Positions 37,285 to 46,175 are shown, counted from the first letter of the stretch. The stretch: 50,947 bases of DNA from Syntrophobacteraceae bacterium (GCA_025453975.1 JALOPI010000050.1:1-50947), one strand, 5' to 3'. The notes: generated from the sequence alone by a model not told the origin. Translations and numbers: made by a program.

Positions 37285-40200
37285 ATGGGCTCCACCCTCG
37301 AACAATCCGTCCGCAGGACCGGCCTCTGGCTTTACCAGCTCTTCGAGGAGGAATCTCCCTCGGTCTTCCGCGAAGAATACTGGATGGGCAAGGTCATGGA
37401 CTGGTGCATGCGGGACGAGCGATTCAAGGTCCAGATGTTCCGGTTTGTGGACGTCTTTCCCTCCCTGAGCCGGCCCGAATCCGTCGCCCGGCATTTCCAG
37501 GAGTACTTCGGCCATTCGGAGGCTCCCATCCCCCCGGCCCTTCAGTGGTCCATACGCCTGGTGCCACCGGATTCCCTCGCGGCCAGGATGGCCGCCAAAA
37601 GCCTGGCCGGCAACCTGACTCACATGGCTGCCCATTTCATCGCCGGAGCGACCCCCACCGAGGCTCTGCCGACACTCGCGCGACTGCGATCCGAGGGCAT
37701 GACCTTCACGGTGGATCTCCTGGGGGAGGCCGTGATCTCCGAGGCCGAGGCCCTGGATTTCCAGAATCGCTACATGGACCTCCTGGACGTCCTCCACCGG
37801 GAGCAGGCCTCCTGGCCCGCGCTGCAGGCACACCCCGATGATCCCGACTGGGGCCATTCGCCCAAGGTGAACGTCTCCATCAAGACCTCCGCCATGTACT
37901 CCCAGATGAGCCCGCTGGCCTTCGAGCGCTCCATCGCCGTGGCCAGGGAGCGGCTGATCCCCATCTTCCGCAGGGCCATGGAGACGGGGGCGTTCATTTC
38001 ACTGGACATGGAGCAGTACAGTCTCAAGAACCTGACCCTGGCCCTTTACCGCAGCCTCATGCGGGAGCCTGAATTCCAGGATTATCCCCACACGGGGATC
38101 GTCATCCAGTCCTACCTCAAGGAGAGCGAGCAGGATCTCGACGCCATTCTCCATTGGGCGAGAAAAACCCGGCGGCGCTTCACCATCCGCCTGGTCAAGG
38201 GAGCCTATTGGGATTCCGAGCTGGTCTGGGCCGGGCAGAACCACTGGCGCATCCCCGTTTTCACCGACAAGAGGAAGACCGACGCCAGCTTCGAGCGGCT
38301 GGCCCGCATCATCCTCGAGCATCACGACTGGGCCCGGCTGGCCTGCGCATCCCATAATGTCCGGTCTATCGCCGCGGTGATGGAGACCAGCAAGATGCTC
38401 CGGGTTCCCGACGGGCGCGTCGAATATCAGGTCCTCTACGGCATGGGAGAGCCCGTTCGCAACGCGCTTCGCAAAGCCGGCCTCCCCGTCCGCATTTACA
38501 CGCCCGTGGGGGAAATGATCCAGGGCATGGCTTACCTGGTGCGCCGACTGCTGGAAAACACGGCCAACGAATCCTTCCTGCGCAAGAGCTTCGCCGAAAA
38601 GGTGCCCAAGGAGGAGCTTTTGCTGAACCCCATGGAGGAAATCCGCAGGGAGGAGCCGCACCCCACCCCCGAACCTCCCACCATTCCGGAAACAGAAGAA
38701 AATTCCTGCGAGGCCAGCCCCGGGAGGCAGTCCGATCGATCGCACGCACCCTTTGCGAACGAGCCTCCATGGGACTGGGCCCACGCTGGCCATCGCGAGG
38801 CCTTCAAGGACGCCCTGAAGCGGGCTCGAAGCCGTTTCCCCATTGACGTCCATCCCCGCATCGCCGGGCGAAAGATCAAGACCGGCAGATCCTTTCATTC
38901 AACCAATCCAAACCTCTCAAGCGAGGTCGTGGGAAAGGTCTTGGGAGCCGGTCACTCCGAGGCGCAACGAGCCGTCGAGGGAGCCAGGGAGGCGTTCCCC
39001 TCCTGGCGGGACACTCCCCCCGAGGACCGCGCCGGGATCCTTTTCAGGGCTGCCGCGGCCGCACGTGGCATGCGCTTCGATCTGGCCGCCCTCCAGGTCT
39101 TCGAAGTCGGCAAGAGCTGGAGCGAAGCCGACGCCGACGTTTGCGAAGCCATCGATTTTCTGGAGTATTACGGCCGCGAAATGATTCGACTGGCTGTCCA
39201 CCGCCCCATGGGGAACGCCCCCGGTGAATCGAGCCGACTCTTTTACGAGCCCCGGGGCGTCGCGGTGGTCATCGCACCCTGGAACTTCCCGCTGGCCATT
39301 TCCATGGGCATGGCTTCGGCCGCCATCGTGGCCGGAAACACCGTCGTCTACAAGCCCGCCTCCCAGTCACCCGTGACAGGATCCATGGTGGCGAGAATCT
39401 TTGAGGAAGCGTCCCTCCCCCCGGGTGTATTGAATTTCCTCCCGGGCCCCGGATCGGAGCTGGGCGACGCTCTGGTCACCCACCCCGATGTGGCGCTCAT
39501 CGCGTTCACGGGGAGCCGGGACGTGGGGCTGCGGATCATCGAGCTGGCGGGCAGGAGCGCTCCGGGCAGCCGCGACATCAAGCATGTCATTGCGGAAATG
39601 GGCGGAAAGAATGCCATCATCGTGGATGCGGACGCTGACCTGGACGAGGCCATCCCCCACATTCTTCACTCGGCCTTCGGCTATCAGGGGCAGAAATGCT
39701 CGGCATGCTCGCGGCTCATCGTGCTGGAGGAAAACTACCCACGACTGACTGCGCGCCTGAAGGCCGCGGCCGAAAGTCTCCACCTCGGCCCCGCGGAGGA
39801 TCCGGCTCACTTCATGGGCGCCGTCATCGATGCGTCGGCTCGGAGCAAGATCCTCGACTACATCCAGGTGGGGAAGCGGGAAGGTCAGCTCCTCCTGGAA
39901 CGTCCATTCGGCGACGGCTCGGGGCATGAGGTGCCCCTCGCCATCTTCACGGAGATTCGCCCCGAGCACCGGCTGGCCCAGGAAGAAATCTTCGGACCCG
40001 TGCTCTCCGTCATGAAGGCCAGGGACATGGACGAGGCCCTGCGAATCGCCAACGGGACGTCCTACGCCCTGACGGGCGGTCTCTTCTCCAGGAGTCCTGC
40101 GCACATCGAAAAGGTCAAGAAGGAATTTCGAGTGGGAAACCTCTACATCAACCGGGGATGTACGGGGGCTGTTGTCGGGCGCCACCCCTTCGGGGGCTTC

Positions 40201-40338
40201 AGGCACTCGGGGGTGGGCTCCAAGGCGGGCGGCCCCGACTACCTCATCCAGTTCATGGTGCCGCGCAATGTGGTGGAGAACACGCTGCGCCGCGGCTTCA
40301 CCCCCATGGATTCCCCCGGGGCGAGACGAATCAAATGA
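37285..40338 (+). CDS. putA: bifunctional proline dehydrogenase / L-glutamate gamma-semialdehyde dehydrogenase
   Basis: Oxidises proline to pyrroline-5-carboxylate (FAD) and then to glutamate (NAD). The 1017-residue protein has the proline dehydrogenase barrel in residues about 80-440 (VDLLGEAVISEAEA, VNVSIKTSAMYSQ, VRLVKGAYWDSE split by one residue, YQVLYGMGEP). A charged Pro/Glu linker about 455-510 follows, then an aldehyde dehydrogenase domain about 520-1005 with IAPWNFPLAISMG, EMGGKNAIIVDADADLDEA and the catalytic cysteine near residue 802 in QGQKCSACSRL. There is no N-terminal DNA-binding domain, so it is not a self-repressing PutA. GGAGG precedes the ATG. Divergent from livJ. Confidence 0.95.
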   Translation: MGSTLEQSVRRTGLWLYQLFEEESPSVFREEYWMGKVMDWCMRDERFKVQMFRFVDVFPSLSRPESVARHFQEYFGHSEAPIPPALQWSIRLVPPDSLAARMAAKSLAGNLTHMAAHFIAGATPTEALPTLARLRSEGMTFTVDLLGEAVISEAEALDFQNRYMDLLDVLHREQASWPALQAHPDDPDWGHSPKVNVSIKTSAMYSQMSPLAFERSIAVARERLIPIFRRAMETGAFISLDMEQYSLKNLTLALYRSLMREPEFQDYPHTGIVIQSYLKESEQDLDAILHWARKTRRRFTIRLVKGAYWDSELVWAGQNHWRIPVFTDKRKTDASFERLARIILEHHDWARLACASHNVRSIAAVMETSKMLRVPDGRVEYQVLYGMGEPVRNALRKAGLPVRIYTPVGEMIQGMAYLVRRLLENTANESFLRKSFAEKVPKEELLLNPMEEIRREEPHPTPEPPTIPETEENSCEASPGRQSDRSHAPFANEPPWDWAHAGHREAFKDALKRARSRFPIDVHPRIAGRKIKTGRSFHSTNPNLSSEVVGKVLGAGHSEAQRAVEGAREAFPSWRDTPPEDRAGILFRAAAAARGMRFDLAALQVFEVGKSWSEADADVCEAIDFLEYYGREMIRLAVHRPMGNAPGESSRLFYEPRGVAVVIAPWNFPLAISMGMASAAIVAGNTVVYKPASQSPVTGSMVARIFEEASLPPGVLNFLPGPGSELGDALVTHPDVALIAFTGSRDVGLRIIELAGRSAPGSRDIKHVIAEMGGKNAIIVDADADLDEAIPHILHSAFGYQGQKCSACSRLIVLEENYPRLTARLKAAAESLHLGPAEDPAHFMGAVIDASARSKILDYIQVGKREGQLLLERPFGDGSGHEVPLAIFTEIRPEHRLAQEEIFGPVLSVMKARDMDEALRIANGTSYALTGGLFSRSPAHIEKVKKEFRVGNLYINRGCTGAVVGRHPFGGFRHSGVGSKAGGPDYLIQFMVPRNVVENTLRRGFTPMDSPGARRIK

Positions 40339-40732
40339 TGCTCCGACAGTTCCTCAGGGAGCTCAGAAAAAGCCCCAGCCCCCCCACCAGCAGCACCAGG
40401 ATGGTGAGCAGCTCGAAGGCCGTCATGTTCCGCAGGTGGAAGCTGGTTTGAGCGATGACGCCGAAGATGAGCATGACGAGGGTCGCGAGAGTCAGCAGCC
40501 AGCCGAGGACACTCCCGCTGTTGTAGAAGATGAGGCCCACTCCAAACATGAAAGGGAACATCACCATGCCGCTGGTGATTCCCATGCCGTAAAAATCGAA
40601 CATACGGTAGCCGAGCCCAAATCCGAAGCTCACTTGAATATTGTGGAGCAAAAGGTAGCCGCCGGCCATCATCATGATCAGCCCGATGAAGAAACGCCCG
40701 ATCCCGCCTTCGGTCCCCCCGGCACCCCGCAT
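40331..40732 (-). CDS. four-helix membrane protein, unknown
   Basis: A 133-residue protein of mostly hydrophobic sequence, with about four membrane helices (FFIGLIMMMAGGYLLL, ITSGMVMFPFMFGVGLIFYN, VLGWLLTLATLVMLIFGVI, AFELLTILVLLVGGLGLFLS). Its 3' end overlaps the 3' end of putA by eight bases, convergently. A GGGAGAGGAG site precedes the ATG. No family recognised. Confidence 0.7.
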   Translation of the reverse strand: MRGAGGTEGGIGRFFIGLIMMMAGGYLLLHNIQVSFGFGLGYRMFDFYGMGITSGMVMFPFMFGVGLIFYNSGSVLGWLLTLATLVMLIFGVIAQTSFHLRNMTAFELLTILVLLVGGLGLFLSSLRNCRSII

Positions 40733-40785
40733 CTCCCGCTCCTCTCCCGGCCATTGAAGTCGATGAGCTCCTTTCCCTGCATATA

Positions 40786-40815
40786 CAGAAAAAAAGGCTC
40801 CCTTGCGAGAGCCTT
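40786..40815 (-). terminator. rho-independent terminator downstream of the DRE-TIM gene
   Basis: On the minus strand AAGGCTC and GAGCCTT form a seven-pair stem with an eight-base loop, followed by a run of eight T. It ends the transcript of the DRE-TIM gene and isolates the membrane-protein gene downstream. Confidence 0.8.
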
Positions 40816-40874
40816 CCGTGAAATTTCGTAAACAACCGGGCCGCGCGTTCGGGAGGAGAGGACCGTGCGGTATC

Positions 40875-40919
40875 TCACGAATCCCTCCTCGACAGATGTC
40901 GAGGAGGGAAGGACGTGAG
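40875..40919. repeat. perfect 11-bp hairpin with outer stem, after the DRE-TIM gene
   Basis: CCCTCCTCGAC (40883-40893) and GTCGAGGAGGG (40898-40908) flank a four-base loop AGAT. Outside them CTCACG (40875-40880) and CGTGAG (40914-40919) also pair. It sits between the DRE-TIM stop and the terminator at 40786-40815, so two hairpins are in tandem on that transcript. Confidence 0.6.
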
Positions 40920-40973
40920 GCGCAATACCTCCCTGAAGGTGCCCAATGGATACCGACTCGGTTAAAACCTGGA

Positions 40974-42173
40974 TTATTTCTTCCAGCAGGGATCGGCGGG
41001 ACCGTAGTGCTCGGGCACCACCGCCTGCTCGCCCCAGCCCTCGGGAATCTTCAGGCCCGGCTTCTCGCCCATCTTCTCCTTCACCCCGCGGAGACCCGGG
41101 CGGGCGAACTTCATGTGCCCCTCTTTCAGCGTGCGACCGTTGACGATGGCTTCCGAGCGGAGCCGCATCCCCGCCGTCTTCTCCAGCTTTCGGCCCAGCC
41201 AGAGCACCCGGTCCACATCGTAGCCGTGCTCGATACCCAGCTCGTCGATCTGAACCAGCAGGTCTTCCGTGCAGATCAGGCCGACGTAGCGGGGGTCGTC
41301 GTAGTAATACTCACCGGTGCCCTTGATGGGGGAGTCATCGAGGAAGTTGGCCGGCTGGCCGCCCAGCCCGCCCAGAGTCGATTCGAACCGGCAGATGCCC
41401 GCCTGCAGGGCCGCGAGAATGGACGAGGAAGCGATGCGCTTCGTCTCGTGCAGGTGGCAGAGATGGGCCTCTGGATTCGGCATGGCATCCAGGATCATGG
41501 AGAAGTACCGGTACACATCGGCGGCGTTGGCCGAACCGTCATGGTCCGCGTGCTCAATGTCGTGAGCGCCGATTTCAAACCAGCGCCTGGTGAACTCCAC
41601 GGCATCCTCCAGCTTCGTGGCGCCGCTGATGGGGCTGCCCCAGATGGTGCTCACGGTCCCGCACATCTTGATCCCCGCGTCGCGGGCCTTCTTGATGCAG
41701 CGCTCGGCCTCCTTCCAGTAGTTGGGAAGCGTCGTGCCGGAGTTGGCGAAATGATGCTCCTCGTCCGTGGAGACCATCATGAGGATCCGGTCGGGACCGT
41801 AGCCCTTCTCCTTCATCTCGATGGCACGGCTGACGGCGGACTCGCGAATGGTCACGCAGGTCAGTGTCACGTCCTTGTCGATGTCGATGCCCTTCTTGGC
41901 TGCGCGCATCTTGAACTCTTCGCTGCGCATGGCCATCATGACCTCATCGGCGTCCGCGAACTGCGGGGTCGTCGTGACGGCACCCAGGTTCGTCACCTCC
42001 AGCTCGCGGCAGCCGGCGAGGATCAGCTCCTGGCCGTAGAAAATCTTGGCCCTGGTGGAAACGAACTTCTCGAGATGCTGAAAACCGTCTCGAATCGTGA
42101 TATCCCCGATGGTGACCTTCCTGGGCATCCTCGGGAAGATTTTCCAGTAATCGTACTCAGTCATTTGCGCCAT
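40974..42173 (-). CDS. DRE-TIM metallolyase-superfamily protein (HMG-CoA lyase-like), catalytic cysteine replaced
   Basis: A 399-residue TIM-barrel protein of the HMGL/isopropylmalate synthase superfamily. The signature appears as ITIRDGFQHLEKF (R28, D29), and the metal HxH as CHLHET (H240, H242). The C-terminal segment LGGLGGQPANF has Gln (near 273) where HMG-CoA lyase has its catalytic cysteine (GGCP), and the asparagine metal ligand that follows in lyases is not conserved (YVGLICTED). About 18 extra residues (DDSPIKGTGEYYYDDPR) lie in between. It may be a synthase or a non-lyase with a CoA ester or oxoacid substrate; function unknown. AAAGGAGAA precedes the ATG. Probably co-transcribed with the carbonic anhydrase gene upstream. 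Confidence 0.8.
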   Translation of the reverse strand: MAQMTEYDYWKIFPRMPRKVTIGDITIRDGFQHLEKFVSTRAKIFYGQELILAGCRELEVTNLGAVTTTPQFADADEVMMAMRSEEFKMRAAKKGIDIDKDVTLTCVTIRESAVSRAIEMKEKGYGPDRILMMVSTDEEHHFANSGTTLPNYWKEAERCIKKARDAGIKMCGTVSTIWGSPISGATKLEDAVEFTRRWFEIGAHDIEHADHDGSANAADVYRYFSMILDAMPNPEAHLCHLHETKRIASSSILAALQAGICRFESTLGGLGGQPANFLDDSPIKGTGEYYYDDPRYVGLICTEDLLVQIDELGIEHGYDVDRVLWLGRKLEKTAGMRLRSEAIVNGRTLKEGHMKFARPGLRGVKEKMGEKPGLKIPEGWGEQAVVPEHYGPADPCWKK

Positions 42174-42248
42174 GAAGCTTCTCCTTTCTCTCTCCCGTTC
42201 GTTTTAGGTTTTTCGCGCTCATCAACCGCCTCATGCCCATTTCAGCCT

Positions 42249-42803
42249 CTACAGGACTGGCCTGTGAGCCGCTTCGGTCAATACGACATTCATGTCACGA
42301 ACGCGCCCCGCAAAGCCAACCAGCTCCGCGGGAGGTGGAGCCAGTCGCGAGACGTCGGCCGCGCTCCGGACGGCCGACATGGATGGGACATGCACCCGGG
42401 GGGGCACTTCCACCCCTTCCACGAGAGACAGGTGCATCACGATGACGCCGTCCCCCAGGGAAGCCTTGAACACCACACTGTTGAACCCGATGAAGCAATC
42501 CTCCCCGACCAGGCAGGGTCCGTGAACCACGGCCCCGTGAGCCAGCGAGGCGCCCTTGCCGATGATCACGCTGGATCCGCCCAGGGCGTGTACGATCACT
42601 CCATCCTGAATGTTGGCGCGATCCCTCACGATGACGGCCTGGACCCGCCCGTCGGGGCCCGGCTCATCGGCGCGGATGACGGCGTTGGGTCCCACGAAAA
42701 CCCTGGAGCCGATCTCAACCTTACCCACGATGATCGCCGAAGAGCACACGTAAGCACCGTCGTCGATGCGGGGCATGTCGCCCGCCTGGTTGGCTCGTAT
42801 CAT
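42249..42803 (-). CDS. gamma-class carbonic anhydrase-like left-handed beta-helix protein
   Basis: A 184-residue hexapeptide-repeat protein: VGKVEIGSRVFVGPNAVIRADEPG, split over several turns, then QDGVIVHALGGSSVI and SLAHGAVVHGPC, whose histidines (VIVHA, LAHG, VVHG) match the three zinc or iron ligands of Cam-type gamma carbonic anhydrases. FIGFNSVVFKASLGDG ends the helix. AGGAGGGA upstream fixes the ATG at 42803; the frame extends to 42980 but is poor. CO2 hydration is likely but unproven. The DRE-TIM gene follows after 75 bases. Confidence 0.85.
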   Translation of the reverse strand: MIRANQAGDMPRIDDGAYVCSSAIIVGKVEIGSRVFVGPNAVIRADEPGPDGRVQAVIVRDRANIQDGVIVHALGGSSVIIGKGASLAHGAVVHGPCLVGEDCFIGFNSVVFKASLGDGVIVMHLSLVEGVEVPPRVHVPSMSAVRSAADVSRLAPPPAELVGFAGRVRDMNVVLTEAAHRPVL

Positions 42804-42933
42804 CCCCCATTCCCTCCTGCATCCAGTTTGAAAGGTCATGCTTCCCGGGGCGCCCAAATCCCTCGGACGGCGGTGAGGTGAGCTCCCCGGGCCCGACACC
42901 GTCGGGCAGGGAAGGACAATCCCCTCACGGTAC

Positions 42934-42977
42934 AAAAAAAAGGCCGCAATCCGTTTCCACGAAACGAAGCACGACCT
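42934..42977 (-). terminator. terminator-like structure in the carbonic anhydrase leader
   Basis: On the minus strand AGGTCG (42977-42972) can pair with CGGCCT (42946-42941), with one G-U pair. CGTTTC/GAAACG (42966-42961 and 42957-42952) forms an inner six-pair hairpin, and a run of eight T follows. Weaker than a classic terminator, but the T-run is striking. Confidence 0.4.
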
Positions 42978-43107
42978 CATCTTTCATCCGCACCCTTCGA
43001 CATCCCGGAAGGGCCCCTCCGAACCATTAGGCTTTAAGTGTCATAGGACTTCCGGACCCTCCTGAAGAGCCGCGCAGGGTCGCCTCTCTTCAAACTGGTT
43101 TAACTCT

Positions 43108-43136
43108 CACTTAACACCACACACCCGGTCTGTCAA
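43108..43136 (-). promoter_or_regulatory. possible promoter for the leader RNA
   Basis: A perfect TTGACA box (43136-43131) on the minus strand, with a 17-base spacer to a poor -10 TAAGTG (43113-43108). Confidence 0.3.
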
Positions 43137-43157
43137 GACGTAGTCTGGCATTGTCGG

Positions 43158-43190
43158 GGCTGAAAGGTCCCGGGACCCTTTCTTTCAGCC
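43158..43190. repeat. hairpin overlapping the DUF2294 stop codon
   Basis: GGCTGAAAG (43158-43166) and CTTTCAGCC (43182-43190) are perfect reverse complements. The 15-base loop contains the palindrome GGTCCCGGGACC together with the stem edge. It overlaps the last bases of the DUF2294 gene and may end that transcript, without a T-run. Confidence 0.5.
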
Positions 43191-43568
43191 ATTGCGCTCA
43201 CACACCAGGGCAGGCGGGGAGCTCAGTGTAAAAAGGATCATCCGCTCCCCGGTCACGGTACTGATGTCGGTATGGAGACTCCTCACTCCCACGCCCAGGA
43301 TCCCCTTCACGGCGGCCTCCAGCAGAGGCCGACCCTGCTCCAGAAGGGCGATGCGGATGCGCTTGATCAGCTCGCGCCCGTTCTGATGATCCCCGGCGTC
43401 GGCCAGCTTGAGCTCCGCCTGAGTTAAAACGCCCTTCAGCCTGACCAGGACCATGTCATCGATGATGTAGGCCTTGGTCTCCAGGGGGCCGCGCCCCATG
43501 AACTCCTTTTCGAATTTGATCACCGCCTCGCAGATCAGAGCCTCGAGCTGCCCTTTTGTCCTGGTCAT
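43185..43568 (-). CDS. DUF2294 family protein
   Basis: A 127-residue protein matching the DUF2294 pattern: AVIKFEKEFMGRGPLETKAYIIDD (over two segments), MVLVRLKGVLTQAELKLAD, GVRSLHTDISTVTGERMILFTL. Function of the family is not established. The start at 43568 (MTRTKGQLEAL) has AAAGGAC upstream; the frame reaches 43613. It is divergent from the short NfeD-like gene, with a gap of about 135 bases between them. Confidence 0.8.
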   Translation of the reverse strand: MTRTKGQLEALICEAVIKFEKEFMGRGPLETKAYIIDDMVLVRLKGVLTQAELKLADAGDHQNGRELIKRIRIALLEQGRPLLEAAVKGILGVGVRSLHTDISTVTGERMILFTLSSPPALVCERNG

Positions 43569-43703
43569 AGTCCTTTCACCAGCCCCCCCTTTACCCAATC
43601 CATCCCTCCCCATGACAGAACGGAATGGGCGCCATGCTGGAAATCGTGCCTATATTGCAGAATGCGGCCCGAGACTATCGGTACGGAGCCCCTGGAGATG
43701 ACG

Positions 43704-44147
43704 ATGCCCATGGACAGGATTCGAGACCACCACCCGTCGCGCTGGCCCGGAGCGCGCACCATTCTGAAGTACGCGCTGGTCCAGCTTCCGGACATCGTGA
43801 TCTTTGCCGTGGTGATGCTGACCCTCCAGCGATGGCTGGATCTTTCCCCGATCCTGGTAGGCGTTCTCATCGCCATCTGGATCCTTAAGGATATCCTGAT
43901 GTTTCCGCTGCTGCGGCGATCTTTCGAGGAAAACCGCCCGGAAGATGCCCACCCCATGATCGGTGAGACGGGGACGGCGAGGGATCGGCTCGACCCGACC
44001 GGTTACGTCGTGATTCATGGCGAGCTGTGGCAGGCCGAGCTGTTGGAGGGGCACCCACCCGTCGAGCCCGGCGAGCCCGTGCGGGTGGAGGAGGCTCGCG
44101 GGCTCACCCTGCTGGTGGTCCTGGATGCCCGGGCTTCATCGCCTTGA
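43704..44147 (+). CDS. short NfeD-like membrane protein
   Basis: A 147-residue protein with two membrane helices (LPDIVIFAVVMLTLQRWL and ILVGVLIAIWILKDILMF) and a C-terminal OB-fold-like domain (DPTGYVVIHGELWQAELLEG, GEPVRVEEARGLTLLV). It lacks the ClpP protease domain, so it resembles the short NfeD1b type. GGAG six bases before the ATG at 43704 supports this start; the frame extends to 43662. No stomatin gene is beside it; the nearest is 20 kb away. Confidence 0.8.
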   Translation: MPMDRIRDHHPSRWPGARTILKYALVQLPDIVIFAVVMLTLQRWLDLSPILVGVLIAIWILKDILMFPLLRRSFEENRPEDAHPMIGETGTARDRLDPTGYVVIHGELWQAELLEGHPPVEPGEPVRVEEARGLTLLVVLDARASSP

Positions 44148-44224
44148 GCCCCTGTCGAAATGCCGGAGGCGTGTCGGCGTCCCGCCCTCCCGCGCCAGGA
44201 ATGAAGTCCTCCCAAACCACCAGC

Positions 44225-45295
44225 TCAGCGACTTCCCCCCCCCAGAATGGCCTCCAGCGCATCCACCAGGGCCTTGCACTGGTCATCCCTCCCCACGGTT
44301 ATGCGGAGGAACTGCTCGATGCGAGGCAGGCGGAAATGGCGGACGATGATGGACCGCTCCCTCAGCTCGCGCGCCAGCTCGGAGGCGTCTATCCGCGGAT
44401 GCCGTACAAAAACGAAATTGGCCGCTGACGGTATGACCTCGAATCCCAGAGCCGTCAGATCCCGGACCAGTGCTTCGCGAGTCCGGATGATGGCCTTGCG
44501 GGTGTTTTCGAAATATTCCAGGTCCTGGATCGCCGCCACGGCCCCCTCGATGGCAAAACGATCCAGGGGATATGAGTTGAAGCTGTTTTTCACGCGTTCG
44601 AGGGCCTCCACCAAGTCGGCATGCCCCATGGCGAAGCCCACCCGCAGCCCCGCCAGAGACCGCGATTTCGACAGCGTCTGGATCACCAGGAGGTTGGGGT
44701 AGCGGTCCACCAGGTCCACCACGGACTCGCCCCCGAAGTCCACGTAGGCTTCGTCTATGACCACCACGGACTGTTCATTCCCCTGAAGCAGCCTCTCGAT
44801 GTCCCCGCGGGACATCGCTCTCCCCGTGGGTGCGTTGGGGTTTGGAAAGATGATGCCCCCGTTGGGCCGCAGATAGTCTTCGATTCGAATGGCAAAATCA
44901 TCGGTCAAGGGCACGACTTCATACGGCACGTCGTACAGCTTGCAGTAAACAGGGTAGAAGCTGTAGGTGATGTCCGGAAACAGCAGGGGCAGTGAGTGCT
45001 TGAGGAGTGAGAGAAAGGCGTGGGCCAGCACCTCGTCGGAGCCGTTTCCCACGAACACCTGCCGCTGATGGATGCCGAAGTGCCGAGCCAGGGCAGCCTT
45101 GAGCCGGTCGGCGTTGGGATCTGGATAGAGACGGAGGACATCGGCCGCTTCGCGCTTCAAGACCTCGATGACCCTGGGTGAAGGGCCGTAAGGGTTTTCA
45201 TTGGTGTTCAGCTTCACCAGGTCGGGCAGCTTGGGCTGCTCGCCGGGCACATAGGGGGTGAGCTCATGGACGATCGAGCTCCAGTAGATGCTCAT
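44225..45295 (-). CDS. hisC: histidinol-phosphate aminotransferase
   Basis: PLP enzyme of histidine synthesis (and possibly of aromatic amino acids). The protein has [38 protein letters not shown], the PLP lysine in [17 protein letters not shown] and [12 protein letters not shown]. Start at 45295 ([18 protein letters not shown]) has GAGG in front; an ATG at 45406 overlaps the stop of the upstream gene (ATGA) and would add 37 poorly conserved residues, so translational coupling from there is an alternative. No other his genes nearby. Confidence 0.93.
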   Translation of the reverse strand: MSIYWSSIVHELTPYVPGEQPKLPDLVKLNTNENPYGPSPRVIEVLKREAADVLRLYPDPNADRLKAALARHFGIHQRQVFVGNGSDEVLAHAFLSLLKHSLPLLFPDITYSFYPVYCKLYDVPYEVVPLTDDFAIRIEDYLRPNGGIIFPNPNAPTGRAMSRGDIERLLQGNEQSVVVIDEAYVDFGGESVVDLVDRYPNLLVIQTLSKSRSLAGLRVGFAMGHADLVEALERVKNSFNSYPLDRFAIEGAVAAIQDLEYFENTRKAIIRTREALVRDLTALGFEVIPSAANFVFVRHPRIDASELARELRERSIIVRHFRLPRIEQFLRITVGRDDQCKALVDALEAILGGGSR

Positions 45296-45402
45296 ATCCT
45301 CTGCCTCATTGGAAAAATGCTCAGACACATGAAACTCGTGGACGCGTTGCGGGGAAATCCCCGGGCTCCTGCCCTCCCCCGGCCCACGAGCCTCCGGACC
45401 GC

Positions 45403-45945
45403 TCATGACCGGGGCGCGCTGGGGGCCCCTCCCCGAGACTTCTCATCCTGTTCGATCTCGGATTCGATGGGCTGGTAAAAATAGCTGATCCGGCCCTGGC
45501 TCAAAGGCTCGTCATAGGTGAGGAGGATGTGCACCTTCCCCGATGTCCAGAAGAGCCTGAGCCCCGATTCATCATGACGGAACGGACTCCCATGCTCCCG
45601 GGCCAGCCGATCCCGCACCTGGTTGAAGCTCGCCATGGAGCTGAAATAGACCATCACGCTGTAGAACCGGCCCCTGTAAAACCCGTAAACCACATTATCC
45701 GCGACAATACCGTGAATCTCCAGGGATTCGCCTTCGCGCACGTAAAACTTCTGATCCCCGTCCTCCCCGATGAGCTTCAGCTCCGGGAGATCTCGGATAT
45801 TGGCGGCCCAGGCCATCCCCTGGAAACCCTCGGTCTGGCGATCCGGGGGAGCCGAGAGAAAACTGAACATGGCCCAGCAAATGAGCAGCAGAGTCATTGC
45901 CAAAACGGCAATGGCGACGGTCTTGGCCGTGTTGCGATCACCCAT
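45403..45945 (-). CDS. membrane-anchored protein of unknown function
   Basis: A 180-residue protein with an N-terminal membrane helix ([22 protein letters not shown]) and a soluble domain ([56 protein letters not shown]). No family recognised. AGGATAAGGA precedes the ATG and the stop overlaps an in-frame ATG of hisC. It follows the small zinc-ribbon gene by 32 bases, so the three genes probably form one transcript. Confidence 0.75.
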   Translation of the reverse strand: MGDRNTAKTVAIAVLAMTLLLICWAMFSFLSAPPDRQTEGFQGMAWAANIRDLPELKLIGEDGDQKFYVREGESLEIHGIVADNVVYGFYRGRFYSVMVYFSSMASFNQVRDRLAREHGSPFRHDESGLRLFWTSGKVHILLTYDEPLSQGRISYFYQPIESEIEQDEKSRGGAPSAPRS

Positions 45946-45977
45946 TCCTTATCCTCACCTTATCCGGGCCAGGAGGC

Positions 45978-46175
45978 CTAACCCTCGGACTCCTCTTCGT
46001 CCTGGATCACCAGGTGCCGCTGGAGGAAATCCAGGAGCTTTCGGCCATCGGCCGTGGGGATCCAGCCGACCCCCGCACATTCAGGGCACTCGGTCATCTC
46101 CCCGTGATCCTCAGACGCCAGGACCCCTTCCCCCCAGCACTTCCAGCACTTGACCTCGAGATCCGGCAATCCCAT
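45978..46175 (-). CDS. small zinc-ribbon protein
   Basis: Sixty-five residues with two CxxC knuckles, KCWKCWGEG and ECPECAGVGW, similar to DnaJ-type zinc motifs, followed by an acidic tail. AAGGAGA precedes the ATG at 46175; the frame extends to 46226. Probably binds zinc; partner unknown. First of a probable zinc ribbon, anchor protein, hisC transcript. Confidence 0.7.
   Translation of the reverse strand: MGLPDLEVKCWKCWGEGVLASEDHGEMTECPECAGVGWIPTADGRKLLDFLQRHLVIQDEEESEG

Larger units (their letters stand above)
42804..43184. other. long leader region ahead of the carbonic anhydrase gene
   Basis: About 380 bases without a gene. On the minus strand it holds a possible promoter (43136-43108), a terminator-like structure (42977-42934) and a small hairpin, GCCCGAC/GTCGGGC (42891-42907), before the gene. 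The layout suggests a leader with attenuation, or a separate short RNA. Confidence 0.4.

Noticed and set aside
40803-42881. A 692-codon plus-strand open frame
   Set aside because: Opposite the DRE-TIM and carbonic anhydrase genes, whose motifs are unmistakable; composition is that of a shadow frame.
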